This document shows, in pieces, positions 51,884 through 63,122 of a stretch of DNA of 64,000 bases (within the stretch, counting starts at the first letter, position 1; every line of letters starts with the position of its first letter). The position numbers and the translations under genes were made by a program. The notes beneath the pieces are model-generated. The model made no database searches and had not been told where the DNA came from. It saw nothing but the letters and a program-made list of their open reading frames with translations. The DNA is from Rhizaria sp. SCN 62-66. Lineage: Eukaryota; Rhizaria, unplaced. The stretch covers positions 19,780 to 83,779 of the forward strand of contig MEDY01000088.1 of assembly GCA_001724265.1 (NCBI GenBank), written 5' to 3'.

Positions 51884-54595
51884 ATGATGTCACTCTCTCC
51901 CAACTACGATGCCACGAAATATCATGAGTTGTGGACCGAGATCCGTTTGGGCTCGGTGGGAGCATGTTGTGGCAACGGAAAAACGTACGAGGACCATCTT
52001 ATGGAGATTCTGGTTGAGTCGAACTTTGTTACGTTTCTCTCCCAGTCTCTCTGTCCGTTTCAGCTCAGTGGTCAAGATGTCCGGTTGCAGCGTTTACACA
52101 TCACCAGGATCCTGGACACCTGCTCAAAATCGACAAAGGTCGGCACGGTGATCTCTGCGTTTGGCATGCTACAGACTTTGCTGACTGCTCTTCGCCACCC
52201 AAACATTGGACAGGAAAGTTGTTTTGCTCTGCCCCTGCTCCGGCTCTTTCGCTGCGCGCGCGCGGCTGTGCCGGCGCAGTCGGTCGCCGAGCGCATCGAC
52301 ACCGCCGACGCGCTGATAACCGCCGTGCAAAGCAGCAACGCGTCTGCTGCACTACTCCCTGCCTAGAAAACGACTCTGATTATGTTCTGGTGTGACGACA
52401 TGCTGACTTTGTGTGGCAGCGGCAGCAGCAATGGCAGCAGCAATGGCAGCGGCAGCGGCAGCGGCAGTGGCAGGAGCAGTGGCAGCGGCAGTGGCAGCAG
52501 TGACAATAATCAGGGCCTACAAACAACTCCGCCGCCGCTGCCGGTGGCCATTGTGGCCTCTGTCATGGGTATTTTGGTTGACTATCTCATGTTTGACAAC
52601 AAATCCCATGCCGTGTTTCACTACGACTCGATCATTCCCGCCGCGCCTTTGCTGAGCGCTCTCTTCCAGTGCAATCAGCATGAGCGTATTAACAGCGACT
52701 GTGAGCGTATCGAGAGTGACCGTGATGCCCGCGACGCTCTGTTGGTCGAGTTTGCGCTCAGCCGCTTGTTTGATCGCGTTTTCGGTGCCCTCCACAAGGT
52801 ACTTCAGGACTTTCAGCAAAGAGCGATGCTGTTCCTGCTGATTCGCGTTGCCAGCTTTGACCCTGCTGTTGTAGAACGCATCTTTACCGAATCGAGGTTA
52901 AACAACCTTGCGGGGCTGAACGTTTTGCCGAAGGAATCCGCCACCCTCTACGCAATTATAATCACGCGTTTGTTGCAAGGACCCCGTGCTGTGGCGCAGC
53001 GTGTATTTGCAGCCGCGTCGCGCTCACCTGGCAGCGTGCGTTACGTGCTGGTAAACAGTGCAGTGAGTGACTTGGACGCTAGTGACTGGCTTGTAGACAA
53101 AGAATACGACACCGCGGCTGCGGAAAGAGCGCGTGAGCGTCTGCCCGCGTATCAAAAGCTGGTCGAAGTCATTGTTGATACCTGGACGGAGGCTGCAATC
53201 ATCATGCCACTTGATAATGCTGATAATTTGGTGCCTTGGACGCCTGATTTGTCGCGAATCGAGTCGTTTATTGCTTCGGGTTTACTCAGTGCCGTCTTGG
53301 ATAGCCCTGATAGCAGCAGCGCCAGCGTTAGTAGTAGCTCGAGTAGCAGGAGCAGCAGCACTACTATTATGACAGCGCGACTGTTGCGTGTGCTTAGGAA
53401 ACTAATCGCAAGCACAGAGACGGTCGCTCTGTGGGAGCAGCGCGTACGAGGCGAAAAGGTGCCAACAAATCGCTTTGTTGAGTTCTACAGCTCTGACAGT
53501 CTGCGGTGCAACATTTTCGACCTACTGCTCATGGCAGATTGCACCCTCTGTGACGGTGACAATAACCCCGTGATGCGTGAACTGCTACCAATGCTCTCAG
53601 CACCGGAGTGCTGCAAGCTCTTTTCTAACTCAGAGCGCGAACTTCGCGGGGCTGGGAACTCTGACTGGCGGCGAGCGGTTGAGGATGTGGCGCGCTTTGC
53701 TCAGGGCTTTAAGGGCGGCTGGAGGGAGGCGTTTGACGCATACATTGCGGTAGAGCTTGAGAATCACGGATTCCCTCGTCGCCGCGTTGTTACAAACCTG
53801 TTACGTCTCACAACTATGACACTTCTGGATACGCCCGCGCCAGTGGTCTCGCACGGCCCACCGACTCCATCTGCGTTGTCGCTGTTGCAGCGGCGCGTGC
53901 GACTACTGATGAGGGCAAATTCATTTAGTTATGTGTGGCAAAGGGAGTTGTCAGTTCGGTTTGATGTACACAACGCCGCTCAGGTCCGGCAAAGCAAGTT
54001 TGACCTTATTGTCTCTCCTGACAGGGCATATGGTGACGACGATGAGCTTAACTGTCACATTGCGTTCTTCATGCTTGGCTCAAAAGTATGGCAAGGCGCT
54101 TTTGCTCAACTACACTCATGTTGCTTACCCCCCGGTTTGAGCGCTGCAGATGCACCCTTTGTCACACTCTTTTACGGTGATTTCGGCCTTCCCTGTTTCC
54201 CACACCATGTCACACTGCCAGAGACTGACACTGTGTTTGGCGAGTATACGCTCCCCAGTGATATCGACACTCTGACGTACCCCGCTGGCACGGTGCTGCT
54301 CCGGTCGCGCTCGCTTTTGCCAAGCTCGATCCCCTCGCTGCTCTTTGTCGTTTTCAAGCCCTGTCCGGCAACGTTGCTGCGTGGCGCAGTGCCCATTGGA
54401 CGCGTTGTGGGTTGCGGCAGCAACGACGTTGCGCTCTCGCAAGCCGACCTGCAGATCAAGGATAGGCCGCCGTTTACAGAGGAGCGTGTGAGCTGGCTTG
54501 AGTCGTTTTGCGCTGCGAGGCGGTGCAGCAAACGCAGCAGAGCAAACTGTGGTGCGCAAGGTACGCTGGTATTTTAGCAACAGGCGCCGTCCTAA
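51884..54595 (+). CDS. Large protein of unknown function with in-frame UAG; 3' end may be spliced
   Basis: One frame from ATG 51884 to tandem UAA-UGA at 54593-54598 (about 903 residues). TAG at 52364 (codon 161) joins two segments that both look coding (ALLPA then KTTLIMFWCDDML). A second TAG at 54575 lies 18 nt before the UAA, but GTACGC at 54561 looks like a local 5' splice site, so the last residues are uncertain. Seen: helical N-terminal region, a Ser/Gly linker at ~180-205, a long helical middle (FALSRLFDRVFGALHKVLQ), a Ser run, and a C-terminal beta-like segment (PFVTLFYGDFGLPCFPHHV). No family recognised. GC content is lower than that of neighbouring genes. Confidence 0.6.
52364..52366 (+). 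other. In-frame UAG joining two coding segments
   Basis: TAG lies between GCC and AAA codons. The frame is open for 160 codons before it and more than 730 after. The triplet follows CTCCCTGCC, so a splice acceptor must be considered. The nearest consensus donor (GTACGA at 51985) would leave the wrong frame. Confidence 0.55.
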
Positions 54596-55017
54596 TGACG
54601 AACCATTACACCCGCTTAAACAGCTTATCCGCGCTTATTCAAATTTGTGTGTACAAATGCACATGTACATGCACTGATGCTGCATGCCACCGTCCATACA
54701 GTAACCTCGCAAACTTCGTTGAATCGAGAGCCAAAGATGAGGTCGTATGCTGACATGTTGGTTTCAAATAACAAACTATTCCACTGATGTTGTGTAAATT
54801 CGGCGATGTATAATGGAGATATTCGTTCAACTCGATAATACGTTACTATGGTTACACAGGTGTACAGTTTTTGCATGTGGTCAGAAGATGCCTTAAGATA
54901 ACTCCTCTTTTATACACATTGATATAGTCACTTGTACCGTTGATTGGGCATTTGTTTTATGAGATCACTATTTTATGAACTTGATAGTCTTGTGTTCTTC
55001 AGTCAGGCGAGGCAAAA
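54596..55017. other. Spacer, possible 3'UTR or intron
   Basis: AT-rich sequence between the large unknown gene and the decayed copy of its tail. TTGTGTTCTTCAG ending at 55003 resembles a splice acceptor that could pair with the donor at 54561. Confidence 0.4.
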
Positions 55018-55220
55018 TGCGTTTCAACCTGTAGTGAGTACGCGCTGTGTCAGTTGGACACGTAGTGTGTTGCGACAGCAGCAACCGGCGGTTTGGAGAG
55101 GAACTGCTCGTCAGTGAAGAGCACGTGAGCTGGTTTGGGTTGTTTTGTGCGACGGAGCCGTGCAGCTGCAAAAGCAGTAACGCAGTAAATGGTGGGGCGC
55201 AAGATAAGCCGTCAGTCTAA
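55018..55220 (+). pseudogene. Diverged duplicate of the 3' end of the upstream gene
   Basis: Similar over about 190 bp to 54340-54560. Shared stretches include TTGGAC.CGT.GTG.GTTGCG, GAGC.CGTGAGCTGG.TT, and CAG..CAAA...GGTG.GCGCAAG. Similarity stops at GCGCAAG, exactly where the parent has GTACGC. A short frame (HVSWFGLFCATEPC aligned to parental RVSWLESFCAARRC) stays open to UAA 55218 but is closed upstream by UGA at ~55035. It may be a relic, or a duplicated alternative last exon. Confidence 0.55.
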
Positions 55221-55811
55221 CTTACCTTGTTTCGCAATCACGCTAAATAGAAAATACGATATCACGTTTAAGCAAGAACCTTGATACAACAAAGACATCA
55301 AAATCACAAAATGTTCACTTGAAAAATGCACTGGACCCAAATCAACATGAGATCGTTTGACAAATGGGTACCTATGATGTAAACATGATTATGATAAAGA
55401 CTTCTGCAAAACTCGGGCGAAGACTATAATATGTGTGATTAGCAAGAAAACCATCTGTATTATTGCCGCTAGGTATTACCTGAGATTCCTGTTCTTTCCT
55501 CTGGGCGCCTCTGCATCATTGGCACAACAACGCACACTCAACTGGCGGGCGGTGCGACGCCCCCTGTTCAACTAAAATAACTTCATTTCGCTTCACTCGT
55601 ATAACACACTCGTACACTCCACACAAACGCACTAACACCCGCCTGTACTGACGGATTCAGATAGGACGTACGTACACACGGGTGGGTCTGTGTCTGTTGG
55701 ATACTGCTGTGGTGACGCGGTGATGCTTTGCTTGCTTGCTCGCTGAACTCACGGCGCGACCGTGCGCTCGCGGCGAGCACAGCAGCAAGCTGCTCGCGTA
55801 CAGCAGAGCGC
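55221..55811. other. Convergent intergenic region
   Basis: AT-rich spacer to the 3' end of HPRT. A GTACGTACG stretch near 55668, readable on both strands, might be a splice donor in the HPRT 3'UTR. Nothing else was seen. Confidence 0.4.
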
Positions 55812-56816
55812 TTACTCGTCGGCCTTGGGCTTGCGGTAGGCAGAGGGCTTGAGGACGCCGATGTAAGGCAGAGTGCGGAACTCCTCGTTGAAGTCCATGC
55901 CGTAGCCGACGACGAACTTGTCCTCAACGGGGAAGCCATTAAAGTCGATGTCGATGGGGGTGAGACGGCGTTCCTCCTTGTTGAGCAGCGTGCACAGCTT
56001 CAGCGACGCGGGCTTCTTGCTCTGCATGTGCTTGAGGATCCACGCAAGCGTGGTTCCGGTGTCGATGAGGTCCTCGACGATGAGCACGTGGGCGCCCTCG
56101 ATGCTCATGTCCAGGTCCTTCTTCATGATGACGTTGCCCGTCGTGTGGGTGTCAGCGTAAGAAGAAACGCAGATGAAGTCGATCACGGTCGGCACAGTGA
56201 GCTGGCGGATCAGGTCAGCCATGAACAGGATCGAGCCCTTGAGGAGGCCGACAGCGACGATACGCTTGCCCTCGTAGTGAGTAGAGATCTCCTGTGAAGC
56301 GCGAAGTTGACCGACAAAACATAGTGGGAATGTGTCAAGAATGTGGCAAAACCGCATAAATGGATAAAATTTCGAGATGTGAGTGGGCCTTCTTTCGAAA
56401 AAACAAGTCTTCATTGCGTTATGGTGCGTTATGATCGAGAAATGCAACGCAATGCAAGACCGAAGCGGTGTTTGGGATTTGTGAAGGTTCGACGTACGCG
56501 GGCGAGCTCAGTGATACGGGTCTGGATCTGCTCCGTGGTGAAGAGGATCTCGCCGATCTTAGCGCCAAGCTCCGGGGGAGTGTTGGGGAAGTCCTTGGGA
56601 CTGCGTGTGGGAATGAAGCACGGCGCAGCGAGGTGAGTGGCACAACGGAGGGGACGGAGGGTGACGAGAGGAAAGTGAGTTGAAAAGCGGAACTAAAGCG
56701 CATTTGCGAGTGTGTTGACAATGCGGGGCTCGTATAGGCAATGCGTTGGCATGAGGAAATGCAAGGCAACGTTAATATTTGGCGCGAAAGACGTACAGGT
56801 GGAAGTCCTCAGACAT
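55812..56816 (-). CDS. Hypoxanthine(-guanine) phosphoribosyltransferase, three exons
   Basis: Exons 56816-56797 (only 20 nt coding), 56600-56498 and 55291-type last exon at 56291-55812 join to 200 residues, UAA stop. Purine salvage: transfers ribose phosphate from PRPP to hypoxanthine/guanine. Visible: N-terminal PPELGAKIGEILFTTEQIQT, then ITELAREISTHYEGK, the VGLLKGS loop (56-62) that binds pyrophosphate, the flexible loop SSYADTHTTGNV (84-95), and the PRPP motif VEDLIDTGTT (113-122) with its two acidic residues. The C-terminal FVVGYGMDFNEEFRTLPYIG is typical. Both introns start GTACGT and end CGCAG or CACAG. Length and motifs resemble the bacterial/protist Hpt type. No odd catalytic change was seen. 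Confidence 0.93.
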
Positions 56817-57374
56817 GTGCGAAGACCTGGAAGCGAGGCAAAACGGGGTTGCGGTTCAGAAGCGGCAAAGATGAGTGAAACGGCCCGCGGGACGCATACA
56901 AAATAGAAAATAGAGAGAAACCCTTGCAAAGTTTTCCGACACTAAAAAACACTCCCCCCGCCTGGGGGGGTTATCACGATAGCCCCACCATGTCGTCCGC
57001 ACCGCTCCGCGTCCTGAACACCCCGGACCAAAACGGACTGGAGCCGAAGACTGTGGGCCAAATCAAGCCGCTCTTTTGCTCACAGTCATCAATCGGTCTC
57101 ATGCACAGCTTTCCTCAGTGGTTCATTTCTTTGTGTGGATCGAAACGGCGTGTGCAAAAGCGTGTTCTCCAAGTGGGTTAAAAGAAATATTGGTATAATA
57201 CTCATCGATTTTTTTCTTTTTGGTGTTTATTTTTTGACAGACGTTCATTCTGGCTTGAGCCTGTCCACTTTAGCGACTTCCTCTACCCCCTCACTCTCTC
57301 ACGTTACCCTTCGCCCTTGGCTCAGACCTCGCTCATACGCCACAGCGGCTGCCCCTGCACTCCAGCACATCGCC
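56817..57374. other. Divergent promoter region between HPRT and the FYVE-like gene
   Basis: About 0.56 kb, containing a C-run/G-run near 56950-56970 and a T-rich, then pyrimidine-rich leader before ATG 57375. No ORF was recognised. Confidence 0.45.
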
Positions 57375-59911
57375 ATGTCCGCCCTACTCGTTGACCCCGA
57401 CCCGCTGCACGTCGTTGAGGCCTGGGTCGACCACCTCGGTACGTTTGCATCCGCCTCGATGCATCATCTCGCCTTCGCCTTCACCCCTCTCAACCTTCCC
57501 GAATCCCGTTCTGTAGCCGCTCGCCAACAGCCGTCTTCCGACTGCAATTGATGCCATCGCGTGCTTTTGTGAACGGTTGCTATTTTATTGGTCTGTCATA
57601 GTGATTTTTACTTTTCTGTAACTCTACATTTGCTCAAATCATCTCACGATCCCTCTGCTCTCTTCTGCTCTCCTCTGTCTCCCTTTGCGCAGACGCGCCG
57701 CAATGGGTGAAACGTTCGTCGACCAACACGTGCCACCACTGCGAGTCCGTCCTGACGACGGGTTATGACTCGCACTGCCGTCTGTGCGGCCGCATCTACT
57801 GCCACTCGTGCACCGCCAAGCGCCACCTCCCCGTGCGGTTCGAGAAGAAGCTCACCGCCGCGCCCCGCCCCGGTGCGCGCTCCATCCCCATCACCAACGG
57901 CTCCGTCTGCGCGCGCGCATGCCTTGACTGCCTGCGTCAGGTTCAGGCGCGCCGCTAGGCTGTGCTGGCCGAGTGCACCAAGCTCGACCCTTCCTCGCGC
58001 CACTGCGTCGAAGTACTCGTCAAGCGCACGAGCTCCGCGCACTCGCCGGCCATCTCTCCCGTCCTGCACGTCTTCTCCGCCGTCCCTGCCACGGCGACGG
58101 CGGCGCAGCTTTACGCGACGCTGATCAAGGCGCGCCCCGACCTTGCTGACTGCGTGCTCACATGCAAGGGCCGCTACCTCCCGCGCGAGCTGCTCGACGT
58201 TGTCACGGCGCGCCACCTCGCACCCGTGTTGTACATCGACACAAACGCCTCGCTCACGGTCACCTCGGCGCTGCTGCACTCGGATCTCCCGCGCCTCGAC
58301 GCCGGCACGCTTGCCACACCCACCACCGCGGCCGCTGCCGCCGTCGGAGCCTCCGCCGCAGTCGCGACTCCGTCCCCCGCAGTTGGCGCCGTGACTAGGG
58401 GGTCGGCGTCCGTGGGCTTCACTCCCGGGTACGCCCCCACGCCGTCCCCGCTCCTGGCGCCCTCCGCAGCGCCAGCGCCCGCGGTGGGCGTGGCTCTCAG
58501 CAGCAGCAGCAGCAGCAGCAGTAGCAGTAGTAGTGCGAGCAGGAGCAGCAGCAGTGCGACGCCTGTGTCTCTGTCAGCCATCGTCGCGGCCAGAGCTGCC
58601 GCCTATGCCCAGAACAACAACAACAGCAACAATTATGTCACAGCGACGACATCCTCATCATCGTCATCATCGTCTGCGGCGGGGACTGGGGCTGCTCTTG
58701 GGGGGCCCGGGATGGGCCTCGCAGTGCCCCACAATGGTCCCTCCGCTTCAGGCTCCGGCGCGCCCCCGTCCCCTTTACCGAACAACGCCGCCGCTGTTTC
58801 GGCTGCGGCGGCCTCGGGGCTCTACTCGACCATCACGGCCGGCTCCGTCTCTGGCTCCGCGCCCCCGCCCCCGCCGCCGCCGCCGCCCCTCTTTGTCACC
58901 GCCCCCGGCGCTGGTGCGGCGCAGTCTGGCATCTCGTCGCCCATCGCGAGTACCGGCTCGCTGCCCAACACCACGCCCCTCAGCCTGAACGCTGCTGCTG
59001 CTGGTGCGCCGCCGCCGCCCCCGCCGCCGCCGCCGCCGCCGCCCGCGACAGGCCTCCCCAGCGGGCTCGTCGCCCGCTCCCCCACCCACGGCAACTACGC
59101 TACGGTCCGCGGCGTCCGGTCCAACTACGCGACGCTCAACCTCACCAGCGCCGGGGTCAGCGGCGCGGGCACGTCCCCGCGCGCGTCGCCCTCCTTCGGC
59201 TCCGGTGCCAGCCCGCCCGGCAGCGCGGCGGCGGCCGGGACTGGCCAGAGCCAGATGCAGTACGGCTACCGGTCGGTCGGGCCGGCGTCGCACCAGCACG
59301 TCGCCGCCGCCGCCGCCGCCGCCGCGGGCCGCGGTAGTGTAGGCGGGGCGGGGTCCGGCGCCGGTGCCCCGCTGTTCCTGCAGCGCGCAGGCTCAAACAC
59401 CTCCAACGCCTCCGCCAACGCGGCTGCCAACGCGCTCGCAGCGCTGTACACCGACCTGGCGCCCGCGCTCAACGCCACGGGCGCCAGCGGCGGCGACGGC
59501 GGCAACGGCGGCGGCGCGGCGGCGAGCAACGGCAGCGGCGCCGGCAGCAGCGGCAGCGGCGGGTCGGGCGGCGCGAGCATAGACATGGCCGCGCTGCGCC
59601 TGGCCTCGGCCGCTGGCCAGGGCCCGCGGTTGACTGACGAGAACGACAAGCCGCTGTTCGGTATATGGGTGCAGGCGAAGTACAACTACTCGTCGGTCAA
59701 GGGCGAGGAGTACCTGAGCTTTGCGCAGGGCGAGATGCTCCGCATCACCAGCCGGTCCTCGGCCATGAACTGGTGGGCCGTCAACAGCTACGGCAAAAAG
59801 GGATGGATTCCGCCCTCGTACGTCGCAGTGCTCGACGGGCAGGACAAGGAGATCGCGGCTGAGGAGGAGAAGAGGCGCAAGAAGGCCGCGCAAGCCGCCG
59901 CCGCGCAGTAA
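57375..59911 (+). CDS. FYVE-like zinc finger + proline-rich + SH3 protein, read through one UAG
   Basis: Exons 57375-57438 and 57693-59911 (intron GTACGT...GCGCAG) give 760 residues with UAG 57956 as residue 110; UAA stop. Residues ~26-108 form a FYVE-like finger with four Cys pairs: TCHHC, HCRLC, YCHSC and CLDC, with an upstream WVKRSS. FYVE domains usually bind PI3P on endosomes; the R+HHC+ basic motif is reduced here to DSHCRLCG, so lipid binding is uncertain. Next is a ~110-residue folded-looking part (CVEVLVK...RYLPRELLDV), a long Ser/Ala/Gly region with two poly-Pro tracts, and a C-terminal SH3 domain (~678-736: VQAKYNYSSVKGEEYLSFAQ ... WWAVNSYGKKGWIPPSYV). Likely an endosome or actin adaptor (inference). 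Confidence 0.8.
57956..57958 (+). other. In-frame UAG just after the FYVE-like zinc finger
   Basis: The codon follows QARR, seven codons beyond the last Cys pair (CLDC), and the frame stays open for 650 codons to an SH3 domain. An intron ending at this TAG would have to start within the finger, and a donor there would delete the CLDC ligands. The downstream ORF has no ATG for hundreds of codons. Sense reading is the simplest explanation. Confidence 0.7.
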
Positions 59912-60693
59912 GCGCAGTACGCAGTCTCTTTGTAGTGCTTTGCTTTGACTAAAATGAACCTCCGCTATTAGTTTGATGGACGTTTTGTAATAAGTGTACG
60001 GATCTGTACTGCGTGCTTTTTCCGTGGTATAGTGTATAGATAGGTGTAACAAGAGTTATTTTTGCGTTGAATTCGTACGTGTCGCTGTATGCGTATTGTC
60101 TAAGTGTTATATATCACCCCGTAAATATGTTCTGTTTGTAACCTGTGGCTGTCCTGTCTTGCTCTGCTCTTTCTATATCGTTTATTTCGTCGTGTATATG
60201 TGTGTGTTTATGACTATGTGATGGAGAAAAAGGAACGAATAACGATAGAACAAGAGCAGAAGCGAGTGTACGATTGCCCGAAGGCTTCATGTGTTGACGT
60301 CATAAGTGTTGTTTTTGATTTTGTGTTTTCTCACTCTTGTAGTTTTGACTTTCATAAGATCCTCTCATATTGACGTCGGCGGTGATGATCCTTGCTGATC
60401 GGATGTTGATGTGGACTGAATTCTGGTAATTCCCCGTGTATTTAGGACTACTCACGCCTCAAATAATACATACATGTTTATATGCTGCTGCATCGTCAAC
60501 TTAAAGACAAGTGTCACACATGGCCCTCTGCTGCGTGACAGGGAGGCTGGCGCCCAGAGAGACGTGAGGGCTACTCTGATGGCCAAATCTTTTGAACACA
60601 CAGAAGGGTGAATAACCGTAGTTTGCGAAGGCGCTCGTAACCGTTGCGGTGAAGAAGCGTTGGAACAAAACTAACTTGTTATTTTATCACGGA
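59912..60693. other. Intergenic spacer
   Basis: AT-rich 3'UTR and promoter sequence between two plus-strand genes. GTACGTGTCG near 60078 looks donor-like, but no partner was identified. No gene was recognised. Confidence 0.45.
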
Positions 60694-62500
60694 ATGTTTG
60701 CGCGCCTGCGCACAGCAAATGCTGTCCGGTGTTTCGCTCCCGTCGTCCCCCAATCCGCCGATGAGCTTCGCACCGCTGCGCTCTCCTGCTCCCATGGAGC
60801 TTCCCTGGTCTCTCAACGTGCTAAAGAGCGTACCAGCAGCAGTGTGACGGCCTGTCCCGCGGCGGCGTACCGCAACCCGGGCGGTCCGCTCTCCGCAAAG
60901 ACCTTCGCGGCCACCACCCCCAAGGGCTCTACCAGCGGACCCAGCCCATCGTCGACCCGCGCTACAACAGTACGTTCTTCGCCTTTCCATGATCGTGCTT
61001 TGCTTCAAAATAGTGTGCTCTCGACTGCATAGCTCGTTTTTCTTGACATACTTTGAAGCTAGCCTTTAAGCCCTCTTTCTTCTTGCAGTATCAACTCCGT
61101 GAAAATCGTTTATTGCCTTCCCTCCGCTCCACGTGATTCTTGCACTCACACGTCGCCCGCACTTCGAACCCGCTTGCCCTACGCTCACACTAACTCCGCC
61201 ACATTACCTATGATGTCTTCCTCTTATTCCCCCGGCTGCCTTTTTGCGTTGCGTTTTCACTGCCCCGCAGCGTCTGGAGCAACACAAGTCGTTCACCCGC
61301 GACGGCTACCTCGTCGTCAAGAACCTCTTCACGCCGGCCGAAGTCGCCGCTCTGCGCGACGAGATCACGGCCATCGCGCGCGGCCGCCACGGCGAGTTTG
61401 ACGGCTACCTCCCCGCGGGCGGCCAGATGACGGACCTGGAGGCCGTGGGGCGGTATTCCCGCATCGAGTTCCCCCACAAGCTCGTCCCCGCGCTGCAGAC
61501 GACGGTGATGCGCCACCCCAAGATCGTCGAAGTGCTCACCAACGTCATCGGCCCCGACATCAAGGCCATGTCGTCCAAGCTCTACATCGATGGTCCCGGC
61601 GCGCGTGGCCGCTCATGGCACCAAGACGAGTCGGTCATCCCCACCCGCGACCGCTCTTTGGTCTGCGCTATCGTCGCGCTCGACGACCACATCGCAGAGA
61701 CAGGCTGCTTGTTGGTCCACCCCGGCTCGCACAAGTCTGGCGTACTCTTCCGCGTCTCAGACCCACTCTCCGGCAGCTCAGCCAACTCCGCCTCTTCCTC
61801 CGCCGCCGCTGCGTCTGCGTCTGCCGCCGCGGCCGTGGCGGGGGCGGAGCACCTGGGCACGAGTCCCTCGGGCACCGCCGAGCCCCTGACCGCGGCCGAG
61901 TCTGCGCTGCTGTCGGACCCCGTGCTGCACCCTCCGGGCGGCGTCCCCACTCTTGCCAGCGCGCCCGGTGTGCACGTGGCGACTGCGTCCGAGTCCGAGT
62001 GCGCGAGCTGCTCCGAGGACGACTCAGTGCGCGACGCCGGATTCGACAGCGACGACGCCGCGTCGGTCGAAAACGGCGTGCCGATCGAGCTCGCGACGGG
62101 GTCTGTGTTCTTTGTCAACGGGTACACGCTGTACCGCATGCTGCCGCAGCCCCCGCTGCCGGTCGCCGCAATCCCCGTCGTCGCCCCCGCCGCTCCCGCT
62201 ACCGCGACTGCTGAGCCTGGTGCCGCTGCGACCGATGCGCCTGCCACTGCGCCCGCCGCTGCGGCTGTTGCTGCGGCGGAGAGTGCGAGTGTGGGCGTGC
62301 CGGTGACGTCGCTGCGGCGTGCACTTAAGGTGCACTACTGCAGCGCCAAGACGCTGCTGCCGTGGTGGATCGACAACCAGGTGCCGCCGACGCACGACAA
62401 CCGCGACATCGTGATGGTGTCCGGGGTGGATCCCTACGCGTATAAGGGCATCACGGCCACGCTGTCCAAGCCCAGGGCCGTGCGCGCGGGACCCAAGTGA
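60694..62500 (+). CDS. Phytanoyl-CoA dioxygenase (PhyH)-like protein with changed iron site, two exons
   Basis: Exon 1 60694-60969 and exon 2 61271-62500 (502 residues, UGA); intron GTACGT...CCGCAG, phase 0. The family uses Fe(II) and 2-oxoglutarate to hydroxylate substrates. Exon 2 shows FTRDGYLVVKNLF, LYIDGPGARGRSWHQDESV with the HxD ligands, GCLLVHPGSHKSG, and RRALKVHYCSAKTLLPWW with the Arg that contacts 2-oxoglutarate. Odd: the segment normally ending FFNGYLLHRS reads FFVNGYTLYRML, so the distal His ligand seems to be Tyr. About 125 residues of Ser/Ala/Asp-rich sequence separate it from GSHK. Exon 1 (MFARLRTANAVRC..., Arg/Ser/Ala-rich, few acids) looks like a mitochondrial presequence, but its exact model is less certain than exon 2. 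Confidence 0.75.
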
Positions 62501-63122
62501 AACACGCAACAAGTCAAGCGCGCAGTCGGACTGTGACAGGCACTGACACGAAGTCTATGTTGTGAGTCTGTCTTCAGCGATCGCGGAGTAATAGAGTAAC
62601 TGGGAGCGATCTGATTCGAAACAAATTGTACACCAACGAGGCAAGTAAGGTCAAGGCAGGCAGGGCGTAGTGGAGGGCGTCGAGTCGAGTTGGGTTGGGT
62701 TGAGCTGTTGCTTGCTTTGTGTGTTTTGCGTAACACAGCAGTGACTTAGACGCTATTTTGTTACTCAGTACCTTATTTTATATCATTATCAACTTATATC
62801 CGAAGTAATTATAATTCTGTTTAATACAAATCACGCATTGATAGCTCTAAAAGCGATGAAATTCTTGATACATGTATATGCGTGTTTTTATGCTGTCAGA
62901 TAGCAACGCTAGCCATACTAGTACGACGAGAGACTGATGCAACCGTTACCCGAATCTAACAAATTGGTGTATGCAATATACAGACGACTGTTCGAACTTC
63001 CTGTGATACTTTGAAAGGTTTCATTTATGTTTTAATGTGTCTTCTTAATTATATGTCCCGAAAATGATATTGTATCTCACTGTGACTCTTTCTTTTGATC
63101 CTCCTTCGACCGTGTAGGCACG
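62501..63122. other. Intergenic spacer upstream of elongin C
   Basis: AT-rich. CCGTGTAG ending at 63118, just before ATG 63123, may be the acceptor of a 5'UTR intron. No gene was recognised. Confidence 0.45.

Noticed and set aside
57833-57958. 126-nt in-frame intron (GTGCGG to CTAG) that would remove the UAG in the FYVE-like gene
   Set aside because: It would delete the fourth Cys pair of the zinc finger; coding character is clear across it.
60815-60970. Alternative frame in the first PhyH exon (reads GLYQRTQPIVDPRYN)
   Set aside because: It looks protein-like but is closed upstream by UAA, and its phase does not join to exon 2. Kept only as a reason for lower confidence in exon 1.
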